Shown here: one piece after another, positions 1-8,849 of the stretch
Position numbering within the stretch: position 1 is the stretch's first letter
Layout of the letters: each line of letters opens with the position of its first letter
Position numbers and translations under genes: made by a program
Notes under the pieces: generated by a model
What the model was told of the DNA's origin: nothing
Databases searched by the model: none
The model's input: the letters and a program-made list of their open reading frames with translations, nothing else
Assembly (NCBI GenBank): GCA_025056455.1
Contig: JANWVY010000003.1
Coordinates: forward strand, 124,001 to 188,000
Length of the DNA: 64,000 bases
Direction of reading: 5' to 3'
From: Bryobacteraceae bacterium
GTDB lineage: Bacteria; Acidobacteriota; Terriglobia; Bryobacterales; Bryobacteraceae

Positions 1-901
1 AGCCCGAGATCACGCTGCCCGCGGGCACGTCACCCCCAACGCCGCTCTGCGCATACACAACGACATTGTCATGAATGGTCAGATGCCCCGAAACGCCCAC
101 TTGTCCGGCTAGCAAGACGTTTTTTCCCAGAACCGTCGAACCAGCTAGCCCGACCTGCGCACAAAGAATATTGTCTTCTCCCACCTCGCAGCCATGACCA
201 ATTTGCACGAGGCTGTCAATGCGCGCGCCGCGTTTCACCCGTGTTTCTCCAATCGAGGCGCGGTCCACAGAACTGTTTGACTGGATCTCGACATCGTCCT
301 CAATCACAACAATTCCTGACTGGAGAATCTTATAGTGGGTGCCGGCCTCAGTTTTCGCAAAACCGAATCCGTCGCCGCCCACAACCACGCCGTTTTGGAG
401 GGTCACGCGGTGGCCGATCTGGCAGTACTCCCGGACTACCACGTTGGAATGCGCCGTAAAATCATCGCCGATGCGAACACCGGGATAGATCACCACATGG
501 GGATGGATCACGGCTCGGGCCCCAATCACAACTCCGTCGCCGATAACCGAATAAGCCCCAACCGACGCCTCCGGTCCGAGGATCGCGGTTTCAGAAATGA
601 CAGCCGTCGGATGGATACCGGCAGCAGGGCGAGGTGGCTGATAGAAGAGTTCAAGAGCTCGCGCAAAATCATAGTAGGGATTGCGGGACACAAGAAACGC
701 CACCTCGAGGCCGGCAATTGGCGCACTTACCAGCATGGCGCCAGCTTTCGTCTTGCGCGCCTTCGGGGCATATTTCGGATTGGAAAGGAAGGTCAGATGC
801 TGCGGGCCCGCCTGCTCAATTCCTGCTACGCCGCGAATCTCAAGTTCTGGATCCCCGAGCAAACGGCAACCGAGCCGTTCGGCAATTTCCTTCAACTTCA
901 T
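1..901 (-). CDS. lpxD: UDP-3-O-acylglucosamine N-acyltransferase LpxD (3' end cut by window edge)
   Basis: This is the third step of lipid A synthesis: transfer of a second 3-hydroxyacyl chain from ACP to UDP-3-O-acylglucosamine in the cytoplasm. The minus-strand frame is open from the ATG at 901 to the window edge, about 300 residues. It begins MKLKEIAERLGCRLLGD, an LpxD N-terminal domain. A left-handed beta-helix follows, made of hexapeptide repeats such as AILGPEASVGAYSVIGDGVVIG. The conserved motif QIGHGCEVG, near residue 238, carries the histidine expected as catalytic base. The C-terminus lies outside the window, so completeness cannot be judged. It shows that the organism makes lipid A and therefore has a Gram-negative outer membrane. 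A FabZ/LpxA neighbour would be expected beyond the edge, but that is inference. Confidence 0.93.
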   Translation of the reverse strand, partial: MKLKEIAERLGCRLLGDPELEIRGVAGIEQAGPQHLTFLSNPKYAPKARKTKAGAMLVSAPIAGLEVAFLVSRNPYYDFARALELFYQPPRPAAGIHPTAVISETAILGPEASVGAYSVIGDGVVIGARAVIHPHVVIYPGVRIGDDFTAHSNVVVREYCQIGHRVTLQNGVVVGGDGFGFAKTEAGTHYKILQSGIVVIEDDVEIQSNSSVDRASIGETRVKRGARIDSLVQIGHGCEVGEDNILCAQVGLAGSTVLGKNVLLAGQVGVSGHLTIHDNVVVYAQSGVGGDVPAGSVISG

Positions 902-989
902 GCGTTAGTCCCAGGATCCCAGGCTGACACAAAGCAACCTCAAGCGGCAAGGAAAACCTAATCTCTCGCTTTTATGCCAGGACAAGGGC

Positions 990-3539
990 TTACTCGCGGT
1001 CGTCGTCGTCGACATCGAGCGCGAGTGGAGAAAATACAGCTTGGCGGACGGGCGGGTAGGGTGTTTGCCAGCCCTTGATCAAGCCCCACAAAATGCGGTT
1101 CAGCTTTTCCGTCGGCGCGGCGTCGGGAGTCACCCAGTTCATGCGCGCCGAGGCAAGCGCTGCTTCTCGCGCTGGTCCCCGTAGAGCTCTTGCGTCGGGG
1201 TTTAACTCCGTTAAGGATTGCTTCGGCCGCACAGCCTCGTAGGGCGTGAAATCCGGCTCGTTTCGAAAGCTGTTCCGCATGTCGTTGGCGATCATGTCAA
1301 ACAGCGAGAGCGTAGGAAGGCCCAAGATCAGTTCGATGGTTTTTACCATGCTCTGGTTGGAGTAGAAGGTGGAATCAACGTGGCCGCGCCGGATATAGGG
1401 ACTAATGGCAAGCGCTACCGTGCGGTGTCCGTCGACATGATCAACCCCGTTTTGCGCATCATCCTCCACCACAAAAATAGCCATTTTTTTCCAGAAACGA
1501 GTACGCGTGAGAGCTTCGACGATTTGTCCCAAAGCCAAATCGTTATCCGCCACCATAGCCCGAGGCGTGTGTGTGCCCGGCGCCGCACCGTTCGTATGGT
1601 CGGACGGCAAATTGAGAATGACTAGGTGCGGCATTTTACCCTCTTGTTCCCACCGGCGGATGTCACTGATGAGCAGCCGCGCCCGCACCACGTCAGGAAT
1701 GTAGGTGGAATAGCCAGGATAATTCTTCGCTAGGATGGCGTTGAGCGAGGCGATGGGCGCCGTGTGGTTCCACTCTGTGGCAAAGTCATCGCCTTTTTCC
1801 CAACGCGCCATGAGCTCCAAACGCCGCGCCGGAGTTTCTCGCGTTAGCCCTGCATACTCCCCATAAATTCGCACCGTCTTGCCCAGCCGTAGTGCAGCAC
1901 TCCAGAAAAAGCCTGCGTCGGAGATGGCCAGCGGATCGGAGCCATCGAAGGGATAGCTTCGACCGGCAAAGCCGGGCCACATAGCGTAGGCGTTTTGGTT
2001 GGATTGCGTCAACCACTGGTGCCCGTCGGCGCTATTGCCGCCGGTCGCATAGAAGTTGTCGAGCAGCACAAATTGATCCGCCAGGCGGTGATGGTTGGGC
2101 GTTACCTCCTCGCCGAACAGCACTAGCGCCGGGTCACCGTTGCCCTTCGGCATGTCGCCGAAAACTTGGTCGTAGGTGCGGTTCTCCTTCACGATATAGA
2201 CCACGTGCTCAATCAAAGATCGCTCGCCAGCGCGGCTGGGAATCGCCACAGCCGGCTTGGTCAAGTCTGGTTTTGCGTTTGCCTGCGCGAGCATGCCAAC
2301 GTGGTTGTTCTCATAGACTGCCGTAGTATACGAGGCCAGCTGGGCAGCGTCCGGCAACTCGATCACTCCCACTGACCCGCGATAGGCGTGGACAAAACGT
2401 TTGGATGGGGCCTCGCGCCATCCGGAGCCTGCTCCAAGTAGGGAGCCCACCGCAAGGTAACGTCCGTCGGCCGACAGCGAGACGGAGCTTGGATACCAAC
2501 CCGTAGGAATCAAACCTTCGATTTGACCGGTCGACGCCACCATCTGCGCGACCGCGTTGATGCCACCGCAGGCCACATAGAGACGCGACCCGTCCTGGCT
2601 TAAAGCTAAAGCATTGGGCGAGATGCCGTAAACTTTTTGGGGGAAGGGTTGAAGCTCGAAGCTGCGTAACAGGCGGTTGGCTTGCGTGTCAATCACCGTG
2701 ATTCGGTCGCGGTTGCTGTTTGCCACATAAAGCCGGTGCCTTGTTTCATCCCATACCATTGCTGTTGGATGCGGGTCCACGGCAATCCTGTGCGTGATGG
2801 TCTGGTTTTGAAGATCGACGCGAATGACCGTTCCTGAGGCGGCGATGCCCCGCTGGTCAACGACAACGCGGTCAGCTTGTGGAGCATAGCCTGTGGGTGC
2901 GGCAAGATCAGCGGGCCGGGGAATTCTTCCTCCCCAGTTGCTGACGTAGGCGGCGGACCGGTCGCGGTTCAGAACGACCCCAAAAGGCGCAATCTCGGTG
3001 GGAATCAACGTCAGCTTCCGCTGCGAGTCTAGCACTGCAAGTTTATTGTTGTAGATCAGTGGAATGGCGATGAGGCCCTCCGAGATCGCCAACGCACCGT
3101 TGACAAACGCGCCGACGTTTTCCGCGAGGGTTTGAACGCGGCCTTCGCGCATCTCCAGAACCGAGATGGCTCGGTTGGAACGCTGACTGACCGTGAAAAC
3201 CGCGCGCTCGCCGTCGGCTTGAATGCCTTGCAGACCGGGAGATCCGTTGAACGCAGCGCGTTCGAGGACTTTGTTCTGTTTCCAATCTAAGCGGTAGGCC
3301 GCATTCGCCGTCAGCACGTAAATTTGCGCCGAGTCTCGCCCAAACACCACTCCATAAACACGGGAGTCGAAAATGGCCGGTACTCCAGCTGGCGTAATAG
3401 ATTGCCGGGTCGTCACCACACCCGGATCGGTGACCGCTCGCACTGGCTTTTCCGCGGTTTGCGCGCCCAAAGAAGGCACAAGCCAAACACAATACATGCA
3501 GAACACTGACACATGGCGCATGATTCTCTTAGTTTGCAT
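990..3539 (-). CDS. Secreted YncE-like beta-propeller / phosphoesterase-family protein
   Basis: An 849-residue exported protein with two parts. Residues 1-26 are a signal peptide ending near LGAQ. Residues 60-420 form a beta-propeller of YncE/YVTN type, with repeats like RLYVANSNRDRITVIDTQAN. From about residue 440 there is a phosphoesterase (PF04185, phospholipase C/acid phosphatase-like) domain: the entry motif EHVVYIVKENRTYDQVFGD and the late motif EDDAQNGVDHVDGHRT match the metal-binding parts of the alkaline phosphatase superfamily. Such fusions are annotated as bifunctional YncE/alkaline phosphatase-family proteins; the substrate is unknown. The ATG at 3521 (MRHVSVFC) is an alternative start preceded by AAGAGAA. 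A TTGACA lies on this strand at 3559-3564. The gene is probably monocistronic and is divergent from msrA. Confidence 0.85.
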   Translation of the reverse strand: MQTKRIMRHVSVFCMYCVWLVPSLGAQTAEKPVRAVTDPGVVTTRQSITPAGVPAIFDSRVYGVVFGRDSAQIYVLTANAAYRLDWKQNKVLERAAFNGSPGLQGIQADGERAVFTVSQRSNRAISVLEMREGRVQTLAENVGAFVNGALAISEGLIAIPLIYNNKLAVLDSQRKLTLIPTEIAPFGVVLNRDRSAAYVSNWGGRIPRPADLAAPTGYAPQADRVVVDQRGIAASGTVIRVDLQNQTITHRIAVDPHPTAMVWDETRHRLYVANSNRDRITVIDTQANRLLRSFELQPFPQKVYGISPNALALSQDGSRLYVACGGINAVAQMVASTGQIEGLIPTGWYPSSVSLSADGRYLAVGSLLGAGSGWREAPSKRFVHAYRGSVGVIELPDAAQLASYTTAVYENNHVGMLAQANAKPDLTKPAVAIPSRAGERSLIEHVVYIVKENRTYDQVFGDMPKGNGDPALVLFGEEVTPNHHRLADQFVLLDNFYATGGNSADGHQWLTQSNQNAYAMWPGFAGRSYPFDGSDPLAISDAGFFWSAALRLGKTVRIYGEYAGLTRETPARRLELMARWEKGDDFATEWNHTAPIASLNAILAKNYPGYSTYIPDVVRARLLISDIRRWEQEGKMPHLVILNLPSDHTNGAAPGTHTPRAMVADNDLALGQIVEALTRTRFWKKMAIFVVEDDAQNGVDHVDGHRTVALAISPYIRRGHVDSTFYSNQSMVKTIELILGLPTLSLFDMIANDMRNSFRNEPDFTPYEAVRPKQSLTELNPDARALRGPAREAALASARMNWVTPDAAPTEKLNRILWGLIKGWQTPYPPVRQAVFSPLALDVDDDDRE

Positions 3540-3637
3540 GAAAGCCGTGACGGAATGATGTCAAGCCTGGGCGCCCCGTAGCCGCTCCCTCCATCCGCTA
3601 TCATCAAGCTAGCGGAATTAAATCAACGAGGTCTCTC

Positions 3638-4174
3638 ATGGAAGTTGCAACGCTGGCCGGGGGCTGTTTTTGGTGTCTCGAAGCCGTTTTTGAGGAAGTG
3701 CAGGGCATTGTGTCGGTTACGTCTGGATACATGGGCGGCACGGTCCCCAATCCGACCTACGAGCAGGTGTGTACGGGCGCTACGGGCCACGCCGAAGTGG
3801 TCCAACTCCGCTACGATCCCGAGCGAGTGACCTTCCGCGAACTATTGGACGTCTTTTTTGCCATCCATGATCCGACCACGCTCAACCGCCAGGGCAACGA
3901 TGTCGGGACGCAGTATCGCTCGGCGATCTTTTATCATTCCGAGGAGCAGAAAAAACTTGCGCAAGAGCACATCAACCACCTCACGCTCGCGGGTGCTTTC
4001 TCGGACCCCATCGTAACCGAGGTCGTGCCGGCCAGCGAATTTTATGCCGCTGAGGACTACCATCAGCATTACTTTCGCAATCATTCTGGGCAGCCCTATT
4101 GTCGCTACGTAGTGGCGCCGAAACTCCTGAAATTCCGCCAGATGTTTCCGGAAAAGCGGAAGGCGGTTGTCTAG
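3638..4174 (+). CDS. msrA: Peptide-methionine (S)-S-oxide reductase MsrA
   Basis: Reduces methionine-S-sulfoxide in proteins or free methionine, using thioredoxin, as oxidative damage repair. The 178-residue protein opens with the MsrA active-site motif GGCFWC (nucleophile Cys10). The family motifs GYMGG, HAEVVQ, DPTTLNRQGNDVGTQYRSAIF and EDYHQHYF follow in order. No signal peptide is seen, so it is probably cytoplasmic. Start: ATG at 3638 with GAGG six bases upstream. A -10-like TATCAT at 3599-3604 would give a leader of roughly 27 nt. The GTG of the next gene lies three bases after the stop, so the two are probably co-transcribed. Confidence 0.96.
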   Translation: MEVATLAGGCFWCLEAVFEEVQGIVSVTSGYMGGTVPNPTYEQVCTGATGHAEVVQLRYDPERVTFRELLDVFFAIHDPTTLNRQGNDVGTQYRSAIFYHSEEQKKLAQEHINHLTLAGAFSDPIVTEVVPASEFYAAEDYHQHYFRNHSGQPYCRYVVAPKLLKFRQMFPEKRKAVV

Positions 4175-4177
4175 CCG

Positions 4178-5152
4178 GTGAAACTTCCAACATGGTTGCG
4201 CGACAAGCTGGAGTCGTTGCTGAGCGATGCTTCCCCAGCCGAGCTCGGGCGCGCGGTGGAAGTTCTCTCCCAGCACTACCGTCAGCACAAGCCGACTCAA
4301 ACCGCTGCGCTCGCCCCTGGCCTGCGAGCAAAAGCGTATCTTGCCACGCGGTTTGCGGCGACATTCGCCGCCATTCGCAACGTCTTGCAGCACGTACCTT
4401 CCGAGCCGCCGCCGACCTCGGTGTTGGACCTCGGTGCGGGCCCTGGCACGGCCAGCCTCGCTGCCCTCGAAACGTTTCCCCACATCAGCCGCATCACGCT
4501 GTTTGAGCGGGACGCTGACTTCCGCACACTCGGCAGCGAGTTCCTGCCCCACGCCGACTGGCGCAACGACGACTTTACTCAAGTCCGCTTGCCACCACAT
4601 GACCTCGTCATCGCCGCCTGGTCGCTTGGAGAAACACCGAACCCACTGGATGCCGCCCTGGAAGCCTGGCGCGCGGCCCTGCAAGCCTTGGTCATCCTTG
4701 CTCCAGGAACTCCTGCGGCATTCGCCGAAGTTCGCCAGATCCGAAAGCGGTTGATCGAGGCAGGGGCCTACCTCGCGGCGCCTTGTCCGGCGGCCGGCGA
4801 ATGTCCAATGCCCGCGGGCGATTGGTGCCACTTCCGCCAGCGCGTTGAGCGCTCGAGCTTACACCGGCGTGCGAAAAAGGGCGCTCTCCCTTATGAGGAT
4901 GAGAAGTTCAGTTATCTGGTCTTCTGTCGGTATCCCGTACCGCGCCCCGCAGGTCGCATTGTGCGGCATCCACAGCACCGGCCCGACAACATCAAGCTCA
5001 CGGTTTGCTTGGGCGACCGAATCACCGAAATTCACGTGACGCGGCGTAGCCGCGAGCTCTGGCGGGCCGCCCGCCAGGCCGACTGGGGTGAAGCTTGGAA
5101 CACTTCCACCCTGTTGCCACCAGAAGCGAGCGTATCCTCACCAGATCGTTAA
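4178..5152 (+). CDS. Rsm22-like small ribosomal subunit-associated methyltransferase
   Basis: A 324-residue protein of the Rsm22 family (relatives of mitochondrial Rsm22/METTL17, a putative SAM methyltransferase-like assembly factor of the small ribosomal subunit). The SAM-binding motif VLDLGAGPGTASLAAL is at about residues 82-97. The family signature follows: a cysteine cluster APCPAAGECP, then DWCHFRQRVERSS and a late EDEKFSYLVF. In eukaryotic homologues such cysteines bind an Fe-S cluster; whether that holds here is unknown. Start is GTG at 4178, directly behind msrA. The 3' end overlaps the convergent mqnE stop by four bases (5149-5152). Placement after msrA looks like operon sharing rather than pathway linkage. 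Confidence 0.85.
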   Translation: MKLPTWLRDKLESLLSDASPAELGRAVEVLSQHYRQHKPTQTAALAPGLRAKAYLATRFAATFAAIRNVLQHVPSEPPPTSVLDLGAGPGTASLAALETFPHISRITLFERDADFRTLGSEFLPHADWRNDDFTQVRLPPHDLVIAAWSLGETPNPLDAALEAWRAALQALVILAPGTPAAFAEVRQIRKRLIEAGAYLAAPCPAAGECPMPAGDWCHFRQRVERSSLHRRAKKGALPYEDEKFSYLVFCRYPVPRPAGRIVRHPQHRPDNIKLTVCLGDRITEIHVTRRSRELWRAARQADWGEAWNTSTLLPPEASVSSPDR

Positions 5153-6282
5153 ACCAGCACCGTGAAGGTGGTTTCGTTGCGCACAACGGGCCGGTACAAG
5201 GTATCCCGTTCCACCGGATCGCGCCCAGCTTGCTGGATGAGGCGCAACAGCTCGGCCCGCCGTAGCGACTGAGAAGTGGTGGCCCCTGCGTCGTGGTAGA
5301 TACGCTCCTCAACCACGGTGCCGTCGATATCGTCGGCGCCAAAGCGCTGTGCAATCTGAGCGATTTTGGGCGTCATCATCACCCAGTAGGCCTTGATATG
5401 TGGAATGTTGTCGAGTAACAGGCGGCTTACGGCAATGTTGCGGATATCGTCAAATCCGGTCGTTTTCGGAATATGTTCCAAAGCTGTGTGATCAGGATGA
5501 AACGCAAGCGGAATGAAGGTGACAAATCCCCCGGTCTCATCCTGCAAAGCACGCAGTTGCAAAAGATGATCCACCCGGTCCTCAGCCGTTTCTAAGTGGC
5601 CGTAAAGCATTGTGCAGTTCGACTTGAGTCCAAGCTGGTGAGCTGTACGCGCCACCTCCAACCACTGTTTGCCGTCAATTTTGTGGTCACAGATGATACG
5701 CCGCACCCGTTCACTGAAAATTTCCGCGCCGCCGCCCGGCAGAGAATCCACGCCCGCCTCGCGCAACCGCAACAGCGTATCGCGAACCGAGAGCTTGGAA
5801 CGTTGCGCCAGATATGCTACCTCCACCATCGTGAAGGCCTTCAAATGTACTTGCGGAAAACGCTGCTTGAGGCCCCGCAGCATTTCGCAGTACCAGTCCA
5901 AGGTCAACTCAGGATGAAGACCGCCAACAATGTGAAACTCTGTGACCGACTCTGACCAACCCCGACCCGCAGTTTCCCACACTTGGTCGAGCGACATGGT
6001 GTAGGCTCGGGGATCTTTTGCCTTCTTGCCAAACGCGCACAGCCGGCAGCTCGCGACGCACACATCCGTCGGGTTGATATGACGGTTCACGTTAAACCAG
6101 GTGACGTTTCCATTCTTGCGCTCGCGCACCAGATTGGCCATCCAGCCAACAGCAAGAATGTCTGGACTGGTGTACAGAAGGACGCCCTCATCAAAATTGA
6201 GCCGCTCGCCGGCTTGGACCTTTTCGAGGACTGGGACGAGGCGTTTGTCCTCAATTTGCGGTGATTGACAACCGATCATCAT
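5149..6282 (-). CDS. mqnE: Aminofutalosine synthase MqnE (radical SAM)
   Basis: Radical SAM enzyme of the futalosine menaquinone pathway; it joins S-adenosylmethionine to 3-[(1-carboxyvinyl)oxy]benzoate to make 6-amino-6-deoxyfutalosine. The 377-residue protein carries the CX3CX2C cluster motif in CVASCRLCAFG, preceded by the typical FNVNRHINPTDV. The phrase DGKQWLEVARTAHQLGLKSN followed by TMLYGH is characteristic of MqnE rather than MqnC. The upstream UbiA-type prenyltransferase ends 9 bp before this start, so they form a two-gene operon. MqnA, MqnB, MqnC and MqnD are not in the window. The ADA-family deaminase at 56637 might act on this enzyme's product (inference). Confidence 0.92.
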   Translation of the reverse strand: MMIGCQSPQIEDKRLVPVLEKVQAGERLNFDEGVLLYTSPDILAVGWMANLVRERKNGNVTWFNVNRHINPTDVCVASCRLCAFGKKAKDPRAYTMSLDQVWETAGRGWSESVTEFHIVGGLHPELTLDWYCEMLRGLKQRFPQVHLKAFTMVEVAYLAQRSKLSVRDTLLRLREAGVDSLPGGGAEIFSERVRRIICDHKIDGKQWLEVARTAHQLGLKSNCTMLYGHLETAEDRVDHLLQLRALQDETGGFVTFIPLAFHPDHTALEHIPKTTGFDDIRNIAVSRLLLDNIPHIKAYWVMMTPKIAQIAQRFGADDIDGTVVEERIYHDAGATTSQSLRRAELLRLIQQAGRDPVERDTLYRPVVRNETTFTVLV

Positions 6283-6291
6283 GAATTAGAC

Positions 6292-7182
6292 TCATCCTTG
6301 ACGGTGCAGAACAATTTCAGTCGCCCAAACGGCGAAAAACAGCATGCTGACCCAGCCGTTTACCGTAAAAAAGGCAGCGTTTACACGGGATAAATCTGAC
6401 GGCTTCACCAATCGGTGCTCGTAAACCAGAAGACCCGCGACGATCAAAATTCCCACCCAGGCCAGCGTTCCCAGCTTGAAAGCCATAGCTAGAGCAGCCA
6501 AACAGGCCACCATGCCTAGGTGAAACAATCTGGCGATCCACAAAGCTTTTGCAAGGCCTACCGACTTGGGGATGCTGAAGAGTCCCTCGCGCCGGTCAAA
6601 TTCAAAATCTTGGCATGCGTAAATGATGTCAAAGCCTGCTGTCCACAGCGTGACGGCTGCCGTTAACCACACGATGCGCGGGTCGAGGGAGCCCTGCATG
6701 GCGATCCAAGCGGCCGATGGAGCCATGCCCAGCGCAAAGCCTAGAACCAAGTGAGAGGCCGAAGTAAAGCGCTTCGTATAAGAATAAAAGAGCAGTACGG
6801 CGAGCGCGATGGGGGCCAACTGAAAACACAGCGGGTTCAGCATCAAAGCGGCGGTGAAAAATAACAGGGCGGAGGCAAGGGCGAACCCCCAAACAAACTG
6901 CCGGCTGAGCAACCCTGCCGGTAAGTGCCGCATGCGCGTACGGGGGTTGCGGGCATCGATCTCCGCATCAAGGAGCCGGTTAAACGCCATCGCCGCCGAC
7001 CGAGCGCCTACCATCGCTAGAACAATCCAGGCCACTTTTGTCGCCAGGTTCGCCGTCTGGAAACCCGCCTCTCGCCAAGCAAGTAGCGCCGCGGTCAACG
7101 CGAATGGGAGGGCGAAGATCGAGTGCTCGAATTTAATCATTTCGAGCGTCATCGCCAGACGAGCTAACCACACCACTTTCAT
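6292..7182 (-). CDS. mqnP: UbiA-family prenyltransferase, probably MqnP-type (menaquinone synthesis)
   Basis: Integral membrane prenyltransferase that attaches a polyprenyl chain to an aromatic ring. The 296-residue protein is hydrophobic, with about eight or nine membrane spans, and has the two aspartate-rich UbiA motifs: NRLLDAEID at residues 68-76 and QDFEFD at 191-196, which bind Mg-diphosphate. By homology alone it could be called 4-hydroxybenzoate octaprenyltransferase (UbiA). Its position directly upstream of mqnE argues that the acceptor is 1,4-dihydroxy-6-naphthoate of the futalosine pathway, as for MqnP. The ATG at 7182 follows a 37-bp divergent spacer. A TAAAAT hexamer on this strand (7210-7215) is a candidate -10. 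The symbol rests on context. Confidence 0.85.
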   Translation of the reverse strand: MKVVWLARLAMTLEMIKFEHSIFALPFALTAALLAWREAGFQTANLATKVAWIVLAMVGARSAAMAFNRLLDAEIDARNPRTRMRHLPAGLLSRQFVWGFALASALLFFTAALMLNPLCFQLAPIALAVLLFYSYTKRFTSASHLVLGFALGMAPSAAWIAMQGSLDPRIVWLTAAVTLWTAGFDIIYACQDFEFDRREGLFSIPKSVGLAKALWIARLFHLGMVACLAALAMAFKLGTLAWVGILIVAGLLVYEHRLVKPSDLSRVNAAFFTVNGWVSMLFFAVWATEIVLHRQG

Positions 7183-7205
7183 AGATGATTGCGCTTGCGG
7201 ATTGC

Positions 7206-7211
7206 TACCAT
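7206..7211 (+). promoter_or_regulatory. -10-like TACCAT for the DUF192 lipoprotein gene, leaderless spacing
   Basis: The hexamer TACCAT ends eight bases before the ATG at 7220, and no Shine-Dalgarno sequence lies between. A transcript starting about seven bases after the hexamer would begin almost at the start codon. The same 37-bp spacer must serve the divergent prenyltransferase gene. Only the -10-like element is visible; no convincing -35 was found. Confidence 0.35.
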
Positions 7212-7219
7212 TTTAGTTC

Positions 7220-7675
7220 ATGGCCTTGCGTGCGTTCGTGTTCTTGGCCGGGTTGCTGGCGCTTGTTGCCTGTTTCCAGCCGAGCTCACCCCCGCCGGAG
7301 TTGTACCTCCGCACGATCATCTTGCCGGGCGGCCATCGTATCTCTGCGGAAGTCCTGCTCCGGCGCGATGATATGGCTCGGGGCATGATGTTTCGCAAGG
7401 CACTCCCGGCGGACCGGGGCCTGTTGTTTGTCCACCCCAAGCCGGGGCTCTACAAGGTATGGATGCATAACGTGCAAACACCGCTCGACATCATTTGGAT
7501 GGACAAGGAAAAGACGATTGTCGAAATTCACGCTAACACCCCACCCTGCCGTGAACCGGATCCGGTGCGTTGCCCGCAGTATGGAGGTAGCCCAGAAGCG
7601 CAGTTCGTTTTGGAACTGGCCGCTGGTCTCGCCCAAAAATTCGGCCTTCGAGAGGGGCAGAAGCTCGAGTTTTAG
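7220..7675 (+). CDS. DUF192 family lipoprotein
   Basis: A 151-residue protein with a lipoprotein signal: a hydrophobic stretch ending LALVAC, with lipidated Cys18. The rest is a DUF192 domain, with the family features [43 protein letters not shown] and a late [10 protein letters not shown]. The function of DUF192 is not established; members are small secreted or lipid-anchored beta-barrel proteins. It starts right after a -10-like TACCAT, so its mRNA may be leaderless. larB follows after 11 bp, so a short operon with larB and the mutarotase is likely. Confidence 0.9.
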   Translation: MALRAFVFLAGLLALVACFQPSSPPPELYLRTIILPGGHRISAEVLLRRDDMARGMMFRKALPADRGLLFVHPKPGLYKVWMHNVQTPLDIIWMDKEKTIVEIHANTPPCREPDPVRCPQYGGSPEAQFVLELAAGLAQKFGLREGQKLEF

Positions 7676-7686
7676 AAAGGTTTTCC

Positions 7687-8433
7687 ATGGATCAAGATCA
7701 ACTCCGACAGTTGCTGGAGCAAGTTCGCTCTGGCGCCGTAGACATCGAAACCGCGCTCACACGCCTTCATCACCTGCCCTTCGAAGACATCGGCTTTGCC
7801 AAGGTGGACCATCACCGAGCTCTCCGCCACGGCATGCCCGAGGTCATCTTTGGAAAGGGCAAAGCCCCGGCGCATGTGGTTGCCATCGCCGAAAAGTTGC
7901 TTGCGCGCAGCCACAATCTTTTAGTTACTCGCCTGGCGCCGGACGCCGCCGAAAGCCTGCGCGCGGCCTTTCCCGAAGGTGAGTACTTTCCACTGTGCTC
8001 GGCATTTCGCGTGTGGCGCGACCGCACCCCACACGGCCGCGGAAAAATCGCAGTTGTTTGCGCCGGCACCAGTGACATACCTGTTGCCGAGGAGGCGCAA
8101 ATCACCGCGGAGGTTATGGGCAACGAGGTCATCACCGTGCACGACGTCGGCGTCGCGGGCATTCATCGCCTTTTCGGCAACCTCGACAAACTGCTCGACG
8201 CCAAAGTGTGCGTGGTCGTGGCGGGAATGGAAGGCGCGCTGCCAAGTGCAATCGGGGGCTTGGTCTCTTGCCCCGTCATCGCCGTCCCAACGAGCATCGG
8301 CTACGGAGCCAGCTTTCACGGTTTGGCTGCCTTGCTCGGAATGTTAAACAGCTGCGCGAGCAATGTCAGCGTGGTCAACATCGACAACGGCTTCGGTGCG
8401 GGCTATGTGGCCAGCCTCATCAACCGCGTATGA
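7687..8433 (+). CDS. larB: Nickel pincer cofactor biosynthesis protein LarB
   Basis: LarB carboxylates nicotinate adenine dinucleotide, the first step of the nickel-pincer nucleotide cofactor used by lactate racemase (LarA) and related epimerases. The 248-residue protein has an N-terminal helical domain, and its C-terminal half resembles PurE (AIR carboxylase): [19 protein letters not shown] at about residues 119-137, then [16 protein letters not shown] and [18 protein letters not shown] at 7687 has GAAAGG six bases upstream. The stop overlaps the next start (ATGA at 8430-8433). LarC, LarE and any LarA-like enzyme are absent from the window. Confidence 0.93.
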   Translation: MDQDQLRQLLEQVRSGAVDIETALTRLHHLPFEDIGFAKVDHHRALRHGMPEVIFGKGKAPAHVVAIAEKLLARSHNLLVTRLAPDAAESLRAAFPEGEYFPLCSAFRVWRDRTPHGRGKIAVVCAGTSDIPVAEEAQITAEVMGNEVITVHDVGVAGIHRLFGNLDKLLDAKVCVVVAGMEGALPSAIGGLVSCPVIAVPTSIGYGASFHGLAALLGMLNSCASNVSVVNIDNGFGAGYVASLINRV

Positions 8434-8747
8434 AGAGGATCTGTTTTGTCCTTCAAGTGAAAAAGCACCGCTTGGAGGAATACAAGCTCCGGCACAAACA
8501 AGTTTGGCCGGAAATGTTACAAGCCTTACGCGAGAGCGGGTGGCGGAATTACAGTCTCTTTCTGCGCGAGGACGGGCTTTTAGTCGGATACCTCGAGACA
8601 CCAGATTTTCAAGCCGCTGTGGACAGCATGGCCCGCCGAGAAGTGAACCGTCGCTGGCAAACTGAAATGGCGGAATTTTTTGACCTAGGCGGCGAGCATG
8701 CCGACCGCGCCATCACACCGCTTGAAGAAATTTTTCACTTGGAATAA
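8430..8747 (+). CDS. rhaM: L-rhamnose mutarotase
   Basis: Interconverts alpha and beta anomers of L-rhamnose, supplying the form used by rhamnose isomerase. At 105 residues it has the family's usual size and fold signals: [20 protein letters not shown], then [20 protein letters not shown], a short LLVGYLE strand and a C-terminal [11 protein letters not shown]. It begins at the ATG that overlaps the larB stop codon (ATGA), so translation is probably coupled. The only other rhamnose gene in the window is the aldolase-dehydrogenase fusion at 60098, more than 50 kb away. The pairing with larB is unexplained; one possibility is a nickel-pincer-dependent sugar epimerase elsewhere. Confidence 0.9.
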   Translation: MKRICFVLQVKKHRLEEYKLRHKQVWPEMLQALRESGWRNYSLFLREDGLLVGYLETPDFQAAVDSMARREVNRRWQTEMAEFFDLGGEHADRAITPLEEIFHLE

Positions 8748-8783
8748 TCCTTTTTACGCAAGCTTGTCGCCCAATCCCCTCGC

Positions 8784-8812
8784 TTGACACCGGATTCCGA
8801 CTGACATAGCAT
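8784..8812 (+). promoter_or_regulatory. Sigma70-type promoter for the first TonB-dependent receptor
   Basis: A perfect -35 TTGACA (8784-8789) is followed after 17 bp by TAGCAT (8807-8812), four of six matches to the -10 consensus. The predicted transcript would start near 8819. It carries a strong ribosome binding site, GGGGGAAAG (8837-8845), just before the ATG at 8850. Together these favour 8850 over the in-frame GTG at 8832 as the start codon. Confidence 0.55.
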
Positions 8813-8849
8813 CCGCGTCACGGGAAATCCTGTGTTGGGGGAAAGACAA

